This document shows, piece after piece, positions 9,803 to 21,215 of a stretch of DNA of 64,000 nt; the stretch's first letter is position 1, and every line of letters starts with the position of its first letter. A program made the translations under genes and the position numbers. Source of the stretch: Neurospora tetrasperma FGSC 2508 (Eukaryota; Ascomycota; Sordariomycetes; Sordariales; Sordariaceae). Location of the stretch: positions 4,398,940 through 4,462,939 of the forward strand of contig NW_009799101.1 in assembly GCF_000213175.1 (NCBI RefSeq). The letters run 5' to 3'. A model generated the notes under the pieces. The model made no database searches. It saw only the letters and a list, made by a program, of their open reading frames with translations, and was not told where the DNA came from.

Positions 9803-11446
9803 ATGTCTGGCGATACTACCAACGGCCCCGTTGAGCGCAACCCCGGCCTTACCATGTCGGCCACCGAGTTGATCGGCAACACCCCCCTCGTCCGCCTCAA
9901 CAGGATCCCTCAGTCACTCGGTATCGAGTGCCAGGTCTACGGCAAGGTCGAGCTCTTCAACGCCGGCGGCAGTGTCAAGGACAGAATCGCCCTTCGCATG
10001 ATCGAGGAGGCCGAGAAGGAAGGCCGTATCAAGCCTGGCGACACTCTCATCGAGCCCACCAGTGGTAACACGTACGTTTTTGTGTCTTTTTTGTTCGTTT
10101 GCGACTCGAGCTAACAAGCTTCCAACAGTGGTATTGGTCTTGCTCTTGTTGGCGCCATCAAGGGCTACAAAACCATCATTACCCTCCCCGAGAAGATGTC
10201 GGCCGAGAAGGTTTCCGTCCTCCGCGCCCTCGGTGCCACCATCATCCGTACTCCTACGCAGGCCGCTTGGGACAGTCCCGAATCCCACATCGGTGTCGCC
10301 CGCCGTCTCCTCAAGGAGATCCCCAACTCGCACATTCTCGACCAGTACACCAACCCCAACAACCCGCTCGCCCACGAGTTCGGTACCGCCGAGGAGATCT
10401 GGAAGCAGACTAACGGCAAGGTCACGGCCGTTGTTGCTGGTGCCGGCACTGGCGGTACCATCACTGGTATCGCTCGCGGCCTCCGCAAGCACAACAAGGA
10501 CATCAAGGTCATTGCTGCCGATCCTGTCGGCTCCATCCTCGCTCAACCCGAGAGCCTGAACGACCCCAACGCCACCGCTCCCTACAAGGTTGAGGGTATC
10601 GGCTACGATTTCATCCCTGACGTCCTCGACCGCGAGTTTGTCGACAAATGGTACAAGACCGAGGACCGCGAATCCTTCCACCTCGCTCGCCGCCTTATCG
10701 CCGAGGAGGGTCTCCTGGTTGGTGGTTCTTCCGGCAGCGCCATGGCCGCCATGATCCGCGCCGTCAAGGACTACAACCTCGGCAAGGACGACGTCGTTGT
10801 CGTTGTTCTCCCCGACAGCATTCGCTCCTACCTCTCCAAGTTCGCCGATGACGACTGGCTCGCCGCCAACGGCCTCCTCGTCACCGACGACGAAATCAAG
10901 ACGGCCAACGATGCCAAGGGTACCGCGACTGTCAAGAAGCAGCAAGAGACAGAGCAGAAGAAGACCGATGATGGCTATGCCGGCGCCACGGTTCGCGCCC
11001 TCCGCCTCAAGCCCGTCACCTCGGTCCTCGCCGACTCGCCCTGCTCCGAGGCCATCGAGACGATGCGCGACAAGGGCTTCGATCAGCTCCCCGTCCTCGC
11101 CCCCACTGGCGGCAAGCTGGTCGGTCTCGTCACCCTCGGAAACATTCTCAGCTTCATCCAGCGCGGCCGCGCCACCCCCGCCACCCCCGTTGCGAAGGTC
11201 ATGTTCGACTTCAGCCGCCTCGATGAGGTTGTCACGGATCCCCGCAAGTTCGACAACGACCTCAAGGACAAGCAGCGCAAGTTTGTGGATATCACCATGG
11301 ACACTCCTCTCGCTGCTCTCAGCAAGTTCCTTGAGTGGAACTCTGCTGCGATTGTCACGGAGAAGACGGACAATGGGTCCAAGCCTGTGGCTGTGGTCAC
11401 CAAGGTCGACCTGTTGACCTACATGCTTCATCAGCAGTCGCTGTAA
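9803..11446 (+). CDS. cbs: Cystathionine beta-synthase
   Basis: This cytosolic PLP enzyme condenses homocysteine with serine to cystathionine in transsulfuration. Exons 9803-10071 and 10129-11446 give 528 aa; the 57-nt intron has GTACGT, CTAAC at 10111 and CAG. The start is the ATG giving MSGDTTNGPV. Visible catalytic parts: the GGSVKD loop with the PLP lysine at residue 59, the SGNTGIG substrate loop at 87-93 (built across the splice junction), the GAGTGGT phosphate cradle at 194-200 and GGSSGSA. Two C-terminal CBS repeats follow at roughly 386-435 and 470-525. The protein lacks the N-terminal haem region of animal enzymes, as expected for fungi. It corresponds to yeast CYS4. Its 3' end faces that of the SRP receptor gene. 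Confidence 0.96.
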
Positions 11447-12338
11447 AAACCATTTTTCAAATGCGTTTGATGGATGACTGGGAGTATAGAGTGGAGGATA
11501 TCCATACCAACGACAACACCTAAACCTGCCTCCGTGAGCGTGGGATGGATTAAACGGGGATCTTTTTCTTTGACGGGATATGATACCTAGACTCAACATC
11601 TATGGGCGGCTCTTTCTTTTTTTTTTGCTTTTCTTTTTTGTTTTCGTCGTTTGCTAATAGTAATGGGGGACTTACTCTGGGAGCCTTGGGCGTACTAGTA
11701 CATACATTTGCTTTCGCGTAGATCTTTCTGGGTAGCATTTGGTCCGGCGTAGAAAAGGGTTCAACCCGTGCGAATGGGACGATTTATTTTTACTGTTCAT
11801 CTGTACCGTATCCCTAATTTTCGACCTGGTGCTTCATGTCTCTGCTTGCGATGGTCTTCCTGAGTTGAGCCTTTTAGCGGCGGTGTAGTGCGTTATCGTA
11901 GACTAGGCCTACAAACCCGACATACATGAGGTGGCTGATCATTTTTTCGTATCCTAATTCCTAAAGTACTGTAATATCTTTTTCGCATTTACTGTACCTA
12001 CCATGTCTATATCCACATATTTCTTCTTCACAGACCTTTACGATCCCTCGCACTTGTTCGTCCACCGGGGGCTTTCTGCTGCAAATCTCTTATCCTTTTC
12101 AACTTGCTGCCGTGATCAGCAGCGCTCAATGACGGCTTCAAGTCAAGTGATATCGATTAGTTAGTTTTCTACATATCTTCGTATGCATAATTCATGACCC
12201 CTTTCCGTCCCACCGTAGGTACCATATCCTATCATACACCACCCTACTAACTACCCATCCATTACCCATCCACATATACCCTTTTCTCCGTCCATCCTCA
12301 CCATAGCTAGCTACCTATCCATCACATGGATCATTAAC
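11447..12338. other. Convergent 3' flanks
   Basis: No gene seen. T-rich and AT-rich stretches, as expected for the 3' untranslated regions and polyadenylation sites of the two converging genes. Confidence 0.5.
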
Positions 12339-13403
12339 TTAGACCCTCTCAACAACCCACCTCCACCACCCCTCACACCCCGGCCCCTCCTCTTCTCCCC
12401 CCAGTACACTCCCCCCCATCACCTCCACCTCAATATCAAACTCCACCATCTGCCGAAACTCAAACCTCTCACTCCCATACTCCCCCAACCAATCATCCCC
12501 TTCCTCTTTGCTATTTCCCATCAAATCATCCTCCTCCTTGACTCCCGAATCCAACAATCCCTTACTCCTACTGACTCTAATCCGCCCCAGCTCCGCTTCC
12601 AACTCCTTTTTCACCAAAGTCGCAGGCAACGCCGTGAACAAATCGAGTTTATTCGCAGCGATGAGCACCGGAATCGAAGGCGGGTGCTTGCTTCCCTTGG
12701 TGTAGCGGCTGTAGCGGTGTTGGAGAGATAAGAGAAGGTCGTACAGGTAGGTGGCGGCTTGCGAAAGGGAGCTGTCCGGTGAGGAAGGGGAGAGGGTGGA
12801 TGCGTCGAGGAGGAAGATGACGCCTTTGATGGGTTGGGATTTGGAGGGGGGCAAGGGACGGCCGGTTTTGGGGTCCAGAGGGAGGAGGTGGGAGAGCGCG
12901 GTGGAGCGGAGTTTGGGGTGGCCTGGGGTGTCGATTAGGAGGAAGTCTTTCTTCTTTTTCTCATCGGGTGAGGGAGAGGAAGAGGAGGGGGAGGGAGAAA
13001 AAGAGGCGGCGGCGTTGAGTTTGATGGAGACGGGGGTTTGGGAGGTGTGTGTCTTCGCGGGCTCGGTCTTTTCGTTCGTTGAGGTAGAGGTGGAGCGGCC
13101 GGCGCGCTTCTCGAATAAGGTCAGGAGGGCGGTCTTGCCGGCGCCGGAAGGACCAGCGAGTAGGATCGAGGGGAGGGAGGAGGTCTTGGAGGAGGAAGAG
13201 CCGGATTCGTTGCCGTGGAGGACTTGGTGGAGGAAGATGGGGAAGAGCAAGACGATGAGGAGACCGGTGATGATGACGGTCTTGTTGGGTTGGAGGGAGG
13301 CGATGAGGAGGTCTTTGAGGAGCTCTTTGATGGGCGCAGAGGCGGAGGGCGTGCTGGATGCTGCCGCGACGGTTGCGGTGATGGTTTCTATTGTTGTGTC
13401 CAT
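12339..13403 (-). CDS. srp102: Signal recognition particle receptor beta subunit
   Basis: An intronless frame of 354 aa starts at the ATG at 13403-13401. It encodes a membrane-anchored small GTPase of the ER, which holds SRP receptor alpha at the translocon during co-translational targeting. The single N-terminal membrane segment is about residues 41-60 (TVIITGLLIVLLFPIFLHQV). GTPase motifs: P-loop GPSGAGKT at 84-91, DTPGH at 158-162 and NKLD at 251-254. The domain is interrupted by Ser/Lys-rich inserts (about 101-150) and acidic ones near 285-305; fungal homologues often have such inserts. The name follows the yeast gene. The gene diverges from the Akr1 gene, with 1.3 kb between the two starts. 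Confidence 0.9.
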   Translation of the reverse strand: MDTTIETITATVAAASSTPSASAPIKELLKDLLIASLQPNKTVIITGLLIVLLFPIFLHQVLHGNESGSSSSKTSSLPSILLAGPSGAGKTALLTLFEKRAGRSTSTSTNEKTEPAKTHTSQTPVSIKLNAAASFSPSPSSSSPSPDEKKKKDFLLIDTPGHPKLRSTALSHLLPLDPKTGRPLPPSKSQPIKGVIFLLDASTLSPSSPDSSLSQAATYLYDLLLSLQHRYSRYTKGSKHPPSIPVLIAANKLDLFTALPATLVKKELEAELGRIRVSRSKGLLDSGVKEEDDLMGNSKEEGDDWLGEYGSERFEFRQMVEFDIEVEVMGGSVLGGEEEGPGCEGWWRWVVERV

Positions 13404-14693
13404 GGTTGCGGTAGAGCTTGCGCTACTTCGGACACGTTGCGCGGGGGTTTCGATCGATCACTTGCTTCTTGTCTGTTTGTCTTTGGTTGGAATGTAACGA
13501 GGAGATTCATAGATGTTATAGTGACATGCCCCTTTTTTTTTCGGTTTGTTGAGACGCGTCGTCGGTTGTTGAGATGCGCGTTGCAGGGGGGGGGCCAAGA
13601 GGTCTCGACTCGGGGTGTTCTGGTGCCGAAAATGACACCATCGTCATTCGAGATAAACGACCAAGTTCCCGGCAGACAAGTTCTCCACAGAAGATTGGGG
13701 TCCTGGTGCTCCACCAAAGAGCGGGGCCCGGAGCTGGACCTGTCACTGTCACAGAGACACCGCGCGGCTCTGTGGCCCGTTTGCGGTGGGGGCCCGGGCT
13801 CAGGGTTGGCTGGGGACGAATCAGCACAGTGGGCGTGGCAGTGTCCGTGCACCCCGACCACAGGGCACAGCTGTCACCGAACACGCAACGCCCGCTCGCC
13901 GAAGAGAAGAATCGGAGAACATACTTGGAAAGAAGCGAAGATGTAATCATGAACCCCTTTCTACCTAGCTAGTCTATTACATATTTCAAGGTGTTTATCG
14001 ACATCTCTGGTCCGTGGCAGTGTGAGACAGACAGCCAAGGGCTTTTAAACCCGAGACGTCCCTGGACCCTGAACTGGTGTTTCTCCGCCACGGCACCTCG
14101 GGCAGTTCAATCCCCCGGAGGAAGACCCTTGCAGCACACAACCGAAGCTGCATGTTAACGGAGACATCAACCAGCCACCACAGACACGGCGATACCGGAT
14201 GTTGACACTAACAGGCAACGGGTATTGACGACAGTCCAACATCAGTTCAAACTCCATGGAAGCCCCAACCAAGTCAAAGTCCAACACCAAAGTTCCCGTC
14301 TTCGATTCACTTTCCAAGTTGGCGACTCGGACACGGCGGAATCATCAGCCATTCCCATCCATCGCCGACGGTCTCTTTCTTGTTGATCTTTGTTAATGTG
14401 TATTTCGACTTGCGGCCTTGTCCCTAGACTTACTGCGAGCTTCAAAATATTTTATTTCCGTCTTTTTTCCTTGTCGCGACTCGTTGCTCCTCGTCTCCAG
14501 TTGCTGCGCCCCGGTGGTGGTCTCCCCCTCCACGCCGACTCGTACCGTCGCCATCTGTGCCTTCAAATGATAGACACGACAACTCGACACACTCTGACCA
14601 CTACCACCACGATCCTAATCCTCGACCTCCGAGTACCGTAAACCTTTTTCACCGACCGATCGAACGATTATATTCCACCACCGCGATCCCACA
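13404..14693. other. Shared divergent promoter region
   Basis: This lies between the starts of the SRP receptor beta gene (minus) and the Akr1 gene (plus). Frames here are short and lack domains. The half next to 14694 is C/T-rich and looks like the Akr1 leader. Confidence 0.5.
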
Positions 14694-17050
14694 ATGGCGC
14701 ACCACGACGGGGCCGACGCCCATGCCGGCCATGCCGCCCCCGCTCAACCGCCCATGAAATCTGACACAGCAACTCCCAAGCTGAACAGCGAGGTCGAGCT
14801 CGGTAGCCTCCCCAGCGAAGCACATAACGATATCATGCAAATGGCAAGAGTAGGCGACATTGCGGGCATGGAGAAGCTCTTTGCGGCCGGCGAATACGAT
14901 GCCACCTACTCTGATGACGAGGGCATCACCCCTCTACATGTAGGTCCAATTCTCTCCTACACTCCCACTCCGACACCCAGCTGACCCCGCTCTCCTTCTC
15001 GCAGTGGGCCGCCATCAACAACCAGTATGCCATGTGCAAGTTCCTCATCGATAAGGGCGCCGAGATCAACAAGAAGGGAGGAGAGAGCGTCGCAACGCCT
15101 CTACAATGGGCCGCCCAACGATGCCACTACTACACTGTCCACCTGCTGCTCCAGCACGGCGCCGATCCCTTGATCACCGATTCTCAGGGGTACAACACAC
15201 TACACATCAGCACCTTCAACGGCAACGTCCTACTGATCGTCCTCCTCCTCCACCAAGGCATCCCCGTCGACGTCGAAGATGCCTACGGCCATACCGCTCT
15301 CATGTGGTCCGCATACAAGGGCTTCCCCGCCTGCGTCGACGTCTTTCTCCGGTGGGGAGCCAGTGTCCACGCCAAGGATGAGCAGGGGTTCACGGCACTA
15401 CACTGGGCCTTGGTCAAGGGAAGCCCGGGTTGCATCCAGAAGCTGATTGAGTACGGCGCCGACCGGTTCGCAAAGACAGCCAACGGCAAGACCCCCGCGA
15501 TCACGGCCCAGGAGCTCAACACGGTTGCCGCGTGGCAGAAGGCGCTTGACGAGTGCGGTTACGACGAGCATGGCAACGCCATTGTCCCCAGCTGGCCTGG
15601 CGCGTCCTATCTCCTTCAGGATAGGAGATCCTTCATGACCAAGTTTACGTTTCTGTGGCCGTTTGTTATGGTGTGGGCGACCATGGTTGTCATGGCTGGC
15701 ATGCCCGTGTTCGTTGGCATCCCGTTGGGCGTCTTGGCGGGCTATGCCGTTCAGTGGGTGGCACAGCAGGTCATCGCTTATGCCCCGCCAGACATGAGGC
15801 AACTGCAGAAGACGCCTTGGATGGCTGGCATCTTTGCTGGGTCGCTGTTCTTGTGCATCGTGAACTGGTTGCTACACATCTTTGGCAGCACAATGTTTGG
15901 ACAGGATTCGGCAGTCATCCCCAACTTGCTGTTTGCCATCTTCATATCCATGACTATCTGGTTCTACATCCGGTGTATGGTTGATGATCCCGGGTTCGTG
16001 CCCAAGATGGGAGGTGTCGCTGAGCAAAAGGCCGTCATCGATGAGCTTATCAGCCTGTGGAAGTTTGACGAGTCCAACTTTTGCGTTACCTGCATGATCC
16101 GCACGCCTTTGAGGAGCAAGCATTGCCGTAGGTGTCAACGCTGCGTGGCGAAGCATGATCAGTGAGTATACCGAGTCAAAACTGGGTCAGAATGGGGAAG
16201 CTAATGGGGAATAGTCACTGCCCTTGGGTGTACAACTGCATCGGCGTCAACAACCACCGTCATTTCTTTCTTTACCTCATCAACCTTACTCTGAGTGTTG
16301 TCACCTATGACTGGTTGACCTACAGATGTGAGTCTATCCCATCAAGTTCCTACAGACCGATTGCTAACGCAAGCAGACCTTTCCACCCTCTCCGAGACCG
16401 CCTCCGACGAGTGCAACATCCTGGCCCCCTCGCTCTGCCGCATCGTCAACGCCGATACCTACAGCCTCCTAACTGCCATCTGGGCCTCGCTTCAACTCAC
16501 CTGGGTCTCCATGCTCCTCTTTGTCCAGTTCGTCCAAGTCTCTAGCGCGATGACCACGTACGAAAACATGCACGGCATCGACAATTACTCGGCCACCTCC
16601 CTCAACAGCGCCTTCACCTCCACCGGCGCCCCCCTCAACCCACCCTCTCTCCCCGCCCCCGGTCCATCCCCTGCTGCAGGCGGCGCTCGTCACGGTGGCC
16701 GCCACGCACACGGACACAACCACAAGCAAGGCTTCATCAAGCAATGGTCCCGGCTTCTCGGCGTCGACGCCTTTATTGAAACTGCGGCAGGTCGGGGTGC
16801 GACTACGGGCAAGGGATCCAAGAGAAACAAGCGCGGCAACCCCTATAGCAGAGGGTGCGTCACGAATTGTAAGGACTTTTGGTGTGATCCGAGCCCCATG
16901 TTTGGCAAGCATGAGAATGGCGCGGCGGTGCTGGGCGGTGTACCGGTGAACTATACGGATATGTATGAGAGTCCGGGGTTCATGACATCTGGTGGCGGAG
17001 GGAGGAGGAGAGGTGGGGGGTATGAGAGCGTGGCTGGTGAGGAGGTGTAG
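14694..17050 (+). CDS. akr1: Ankyrin-repeat DHHC palmitoyltransferase Akr1
   Basis: This Golgi/endosomal multi-pass enzyme S-acylates proteins on cysteine. Exons 14694-14939, 15005-16161, 16215-16327 and 16377-17050 give 729 aa; the introns are 65, 53 and 49 nt, and the reading frame is kept across all. The N-terminal half has six or so ankyrin repeats (about 50-270, for example [20 protein letters not shown]). Several membrane segments follow (from about residue 300). The cysteine-rich catalytic domain has the DHHC tetrad at 467-470, which is split by intron 2 between the two histidines, and then [16 protein letters not shown]. Two more membrane segments and a Gly/His-rich cytosolic tail follow. 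The order ankyrin, membrane, DHHC is diagnostic of the Akr1/HIP14 group. In yeast, Akr1 acts on casein kinase Yck2; the substrate here is not known. Confidence 0.95.
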
Positions 17051-18177
17051 ATGGGAAGTTGTGTACAATGATGCACGGGGGTCTGGAGCTCTTGGGGTAT
17101 TTGGGTAATGACGTAGTCGACTCGTAGACTAATGATGATGAGTATCTCTAATTGGAGCGCGGCTCCAAGATGTTTTCGTGATAACTGTAGAATGTCTGGC
17201 TATAGCAGCCCGGTCGGTATCGAGCTGTTTCCGCCTTTCGTTGATCTCCGATATTTGGAGACTCAGACAACAGATGTCGTGACGGAAACTGGAAAGCCAA
17301 GGCCGATTTTTGGTTGCGGGGCCATGAGTTTAGTTTTCGCCAATGAAAGCTTCAAGTGTCAGCCACTCTGGGCTATCATTCGAAATTTCCTTTTCAAGCA
17401 ACCCCTGCATTCAGCTTGCTCCATCAAGTAAGTCCCACTATGCTCAGGGGTAAGTAAACAAAGCCATTTCGTCCACTGTTCTACAGACAGCTCAATGTTC
17501 ACAGACAACTATATTGAGTTCAGGTACGGTACGTACTTGACGCACAACCCTCAAACCCTCGATAATGTGTCAAATTTCAGATTGACAAAGACTTTGAGAT
17601 ATCCACAATGCCCATTCAAGAAGTATGAGCTTGATCCCGCAACGGAAGAACAAAGACGGAAGTCCGGAAGACGCTTCCCGGGTGACTTAAGTGGGTCGGC
17701 CGTCCTTTCCTCGTCTGCGCCCCGAATCTGTCGTGTCACTCATTCAGTCAGTCAGTCAGACTTGTGAGCAAAGTTCAAGTTCTTTGTTCTTTATCTGAAG
17801 CGAGGCGTCTGTTCCACACTGAATACTTGTATTGTTAGCAAGACATCGATGATCTCGATTGAAGGAATGTTGCTTGTCGGTTGAAGAATGGGATTGTATT
17901 TCTGCTCATAACTACCTAGTACCTCGACGACACATAAAAGGGCGCGAACCCTTCTACAAGACACGATTATTCATCATCACGGGAATCCTAACAGCATTTG
18001 CGGATATTTGTCCACCACTACGACGATACCGTGACATAACATCGACCGGACTCATTAGAGCAGAAGCTGGTATCATTTCACACTGTCACTTTAATTCAAT
18101 TGCGTTCGCGCCTTCCGCAAGCTGAACTCTCATCAACATTGATGCCTTCCTTCCATTCAACCCCCCGCATCATCACC
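17051..18177. other. Intergenic, no gene seen
   Basis: Short frames only, without domains. It holds the 3' flank of Akr1 and the probable promoter of the small secretory protein at 18178. Confidence 0.45.
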
Positions 18178-18636
18178 ATGACCACAAACATACCTCTAGG
18201 AGCCCTAGCTCTCCTGCTAGTAGCCCTCTCCTCTACAAGCAGTGTCTCCGTCTCCGCCATCCCCGTTCCCCTTTCTCGCGATGTAATCATAAATGGAACA
18301 ACCGCTAACACAACCGTAGTCCCTTACACGGCACCACATGTTTCGCAGCTCTCTACGCCGACCATCCCGAGTCTAACACCGAGTCTGACACGCACCACCA
18401 ACAACGGCACCGACACCAACACTGACAACAGCACCATAACCAGCCCAGAATCAGACACAAAAACCCACCACCATTACGACCCCTCGACTGTCGTAGAAAG
18501 TACCTTGAGAATAGTGGCGCTAATAATGTTGTGTTTGGTCTGGCTTTACCTCCATGGGGAGAAGCATTGTAGTGGGGGGAGGGGGCCGAGGCAGATGAGG
18601 GCTGGGAGGGTGAGGTCTGTGAGGTCGAGGTACTAG
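18178..18636 (+). CDS. Small Ser/Thr-rich secretory or type I membrane protein
   Basis: An open frame of 152 aa begins at ATG 18178, in a good context (CACCATGACC). An upstream in-frame ATG at 18142 would add 12 residues, but the downstream one puts a signal peptide right at the N-terminus: MTTNIPLGALALLLVALSSTSS and onward, with cleavage likely after the SVSA near residue 27. The middle is Thr/Asn/Ser-rich with several N-glycosylation sequons (NGT, NTT, NGT, NST). A hydrophobic segment follows near 117-132 (LRIVALIMLCLVWLYL) and then a short basic tail rich in Arg. This is the layout of a glycosylated single-pass cell-surface protein. No family is recognised. A repetitive G-rich tract begins at its stop codon. 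Confidence 0.6.
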   Translation: MTTNIPLGALALLLVALSSTSSVSVSAIPVPLSRDVIINGTTANTTVVPYTAPHVSQLSTPTIPSLTPSLTRTTNNGTDTNTDNSTITSPESDTKTHHHYDPSTVVESTLRIVALIMLCLVWLYLHGEKHCSGGRGPRQMRAGRVRSVRSRY

Positions 18637-19010
18637 GTACGAGGTACGAGGTACGAGGTACTAAGTGTGCGGTGGTGAGAGGGAGGGGTGTAAGAGGGTG
18701 TGAGAGGGTGTGAGAGTGCGAGAGTGAGAGGTTGAGTGCCAAAGTGAAGGCGAGGAAGCAAGTAAGGGGGTGAGGGGGCGAGTGGAGAGTGGAGGAGTGT
18801 AAGGCTGTGAGTGAAAGGAGGTGAGTGAGGGTAAGTGAGGGTTAGTGTGAAGGTAAGGGGGCTAAGTGTACCTATGTAAAGAGTGGAGGTAAGGGTAAAC
18901 GCGGTGAGTAACGGAGAGAGTGTTGAGATGGAGGGAGTTGAGGGTGAGTGAAAGGAGGTTGAGGGTGTGAGGAACAGTACGTAGAGGTATCAAGGTAAGA
19001 GGGTGAGGGT
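18631..19010. repeat. G-rich repetitive tract (GGTACGA units, then GTGAGAG-like)
   Basis: Four 7-bp units of GGTACGA type (about 18636-18662) run into about 350 bases of plus-strand purine/T sequence built from degenerate GTGAGAGG, GTGAGGG and GTAAGGG units. There are almost no C bases on the plus strand. It resembles a degenerate minisatellite. Short matches to the telomere unit (GGGTTAG, GGTAAGGG) occur but never in register. Confidence 0.65.
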
Positions 19011-19247
19011 ATGTCAGCGCGAGATACCTTAGTTCTTACCTTCCCGGTTATCATTATGGTAGGAGGGTCTCGTCTTTGGGCATGAAAAGAGGTAATTTGG
19101 GGAAAGATCATAACCAAGGGCATGATGGAAAAGTCGCAGGACCCGAAGAATTCGAATTGAACGACTAGACTAAATTGGAGACTGCTAACAAAGACTGTAA
19201 CGACAGACTACCTTCAACAGATTCCTCTCAACAAAACTAGGTTCCCT

Positions 19248-20633
19248 TCACTTGATAAGTGTGCTCCAAAGTAGCGAAACCATTCTGTCCAGTCCCATCC
19301 GATCCCATATCATTCGCATCCCTTCCCCATGATGATGTATAGAGGAGCCAAGCTGACATCTTGCTTTGTTGTAGTGCCCTTTCAGTTCAATATCAATCTT
19401 GGCCTTTACCAATCTGCTATGTTTCGATCTGTAGTAGTATTCTCCCTTCTGAAGACTATGATCAACCCTGTAATTGTCCACCATTTTCCGCACACGCTCG
19501 GGAAGCACATCTTCCCCAGAGGCTGGAGCTGGCTGTCTTCTTGTTGACGTAGAGGAGCTTGGCTCGCCTCGGTGGTCTCTCGTGTATGTAGGGGGTGCGT
19601 AATGATTTCTAGGGTAATCGACCCGGTCACGCTCGGTAATGTAACCCTTCTCATGCTTGTATCTGTCAGGAGCTGTGGCGGACTCTCTTCTAGTTGGCGT
19701 GGGGAGACCCGACACGTATCTGTATTTTATATCGGATGTAGGTTGTCTTTGGTGTTGTGTGGGGTAGGAATTAGCCCGGACTCCCTTCCATGTTCTCGGA
19801 ACGTCGTCGTGACCACTCAGCCTTTTATCGTCATCTGGTGTGCGTGGAGGCTGATTTCCTTGGTCTCTAAGCCATCCCATCAGACGATCCTTCGTGTAGA
19901 CCGTGCCGTCTAGGAACCGTCCGTCAGCTGCAAGTTTCATGCCTTTGGTGAAATAACTTGTGTCTCCCTGTCTGTCTTTTCCTCCGAGATCGACCGGCCC
20001 AATGACTTTGCCATTGGAGAAATCTTTCTCGTAGTCCCATTTATCGCTCGGGAACTCTTCGACCAATTCATCTTTTGTCACCCTTAATTCCTTCAATAGC
20101 CGAAGACAAATTTCTCTCGCCTCTTGGTTATCCTCATAACCGGGAATCGCCAAGACGGAGTTGTAAGTGAGCAAGAATCTGCCCAAGTGCAACTTTCTTC
20201 TCTTCTGGAATTCTTCCCCAGCAGTTCCCCTGATGATCCTCGTGATGCAGCTGTCGCCCAGTATGTCAAGCAGCTTCACAACGTATCCGAGCCTTGTTCC
20301 CCACTTTGCATCTTGTAGAAGCTTCATCATGTGATGAAGGTCTTTGTAAGTGGCCTTTGTGGGTTCGCCCTTTTTAGTCGGATCTGGTTCTTCGTACCAC
20401 TCCTCGGGAATAGGAAATATGAGGTATGGCCACCATGCCCATTTTTCGTAGTCAAGTCCCTTTCGGAGTGCCTCCAGCACGACTTCGTAGATGTCCTTTT
20501 CCTCGCCCTGTAAGCGGAAGTTGTATAAATTGTGTAGCCTAATTAGAGGAGTGAGCTCTTTAGGACGATTGGGAGGTTCTCGTTCTTGAGACGAGGATAC
20601 ATCTTTGGCTTGGGATACGTGTGATTTTGGCAT
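19248..20633 (-). CDS. Unrecognised 461-aa protein
   Basis: An open frame starts at the first ATG (20633-20631, MPKSHVSQAKDVSSSQ) and ends at TAA at 19248. The longer frame upstream begins on TTG and has no ATG. Residues about 25-190 look folded and partly helical, rich in Trp, Tyr and charged residues (LEALRKGLDYEKWAWWPYL, MMKLLQDAKWGTRLGYVVKL), followed by LRLLKELRVTKDELVEEFP. From about 270 to 400 it is polar, basic and Tyr/Arg/Pro-rich (RESATAPDRYKHEKGYITE), probably disordered. No signal peptide, membrane segment or named domain is seen. Codon use is less C-biased than in the housekeeping genes, suggesting low expression. A late intron cannot be excluded, as the C-terminal 40 residues differ in character. 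Confidence 0.65.
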   Translation of the reverse strand: MPKSHVSQAKDVSSSQEREPPNRPKELTPLIRLHNLYNFRLQGEEKDIYEVVLEALRKGLDYEKWAWWPYLIFPIPEEWYEEPDPTKKGEPTKATYKDLHHMMKLLQDAKWGTRLGYVVKLLDILGDSCITRIIRGTAGEEFQKRRKLHLGRFLLTYNSVLAIPGYEDNQEAREICLRLLKELRVTKDELVEEFPSDKWDYEKDFSNGKVIGPVDLGGKDRQGDTSYFTKGMKLAADGRFLDGTVYTKDRLMGWLRDQGNQPPRTPDDDKRLSGHDDVPRTWKGVRANSYPTQHQRQPTSDIKYRYVSGLPTPTRRESATAPDRYKHEKGYITERDRVDYPRNHYAPPTYTRDHRGEPSSSTSTRRQPAPASGEDVLPERVRKMVDNYRVDHSLQKGEYYYRSKHSRLVKAKIDIELKGHYNKARCQLGSSIHHHGEGMRMIWDRMGLDRMVSLLWSTLIK

Positions 20634-21215
20634 GGTGTTCGTTGATGAGCGTACTGGATAAGAAGATTTGAATGTGTTCAAACACGATGTTGTGATTGAC
20701 TGGAGAATGATCGGTGAAGACCTGCTTCAAAGTGCTCCCTGTTGAGGTGTGAGATCATATAATTGCCCACGTTTATGAGGACAGATGCTGGTTATAAACT
20801 TTTTTACAGGCCCTCACTTATCATTAAGCGCTTTGAATCAAAGACCTCAGTCGCCAACCGGCTCGTTTTCTGATCATCATCTTGGTACGTGCCGGTTATA
20901 CTGTCAACTCATCTGGAGGTCGCGCGCGTCTGTCGACCCGTGACCCCGTTCTCAGGCGACTTTGCACATAACGATCGACCAACATTCATAGTGTACCAGT
21001 TTTCATGTTCGAGTGCGGGAGAATTTGTGATCGTGAAGAAAGTATCGGCGTATCGCATTGTTGTTGACGCGCTCTCCAGCCGGCGTCTGTTGCCAATCAC
21101 CAACACTCGCCTCAGCGCCAACATCCTGTCCCAACGCCAACACCAACCCCAACATGAACACCAACAACATCCGCCCACTTCCTTTGTATCCAAAATTCGG
21201 ACACCTCAGTCCACC
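20634..21215. other. Intergenic, no gene seen
   Basis: Promoter region of the 461-aa gene and 3' flank of the hydrolase gene, both on the minus strand. The plus-strand frames over 20889-21594 are antisense to the hydrolase or of chance length. Confidence 0.45.

Noticed and set aside
9914-11599. 561-aa minus-strand open frame
   Set aside because: It lies antisense to the cystathionine beta-synthase gene. The C-ending codon bias of that gene removes stops from this antisense frame, giving Val/Gly/Asp/Glu-rich nonsense.
12751-13946. Plus-strand frames of 248 and 243 aa
   Set aside because: Antisense to the SRP receptor beta gene and its promoter; Glu/Arg/Gly runs reflect the Ser/Pro codons opposite.
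18840-18900. Telomere-like GGGTTAG and GGTAAGGG strings
   Set aside because: No run of TTAGGG in register, and ordinary genes lie on both sides, so this is not a chromosome end.
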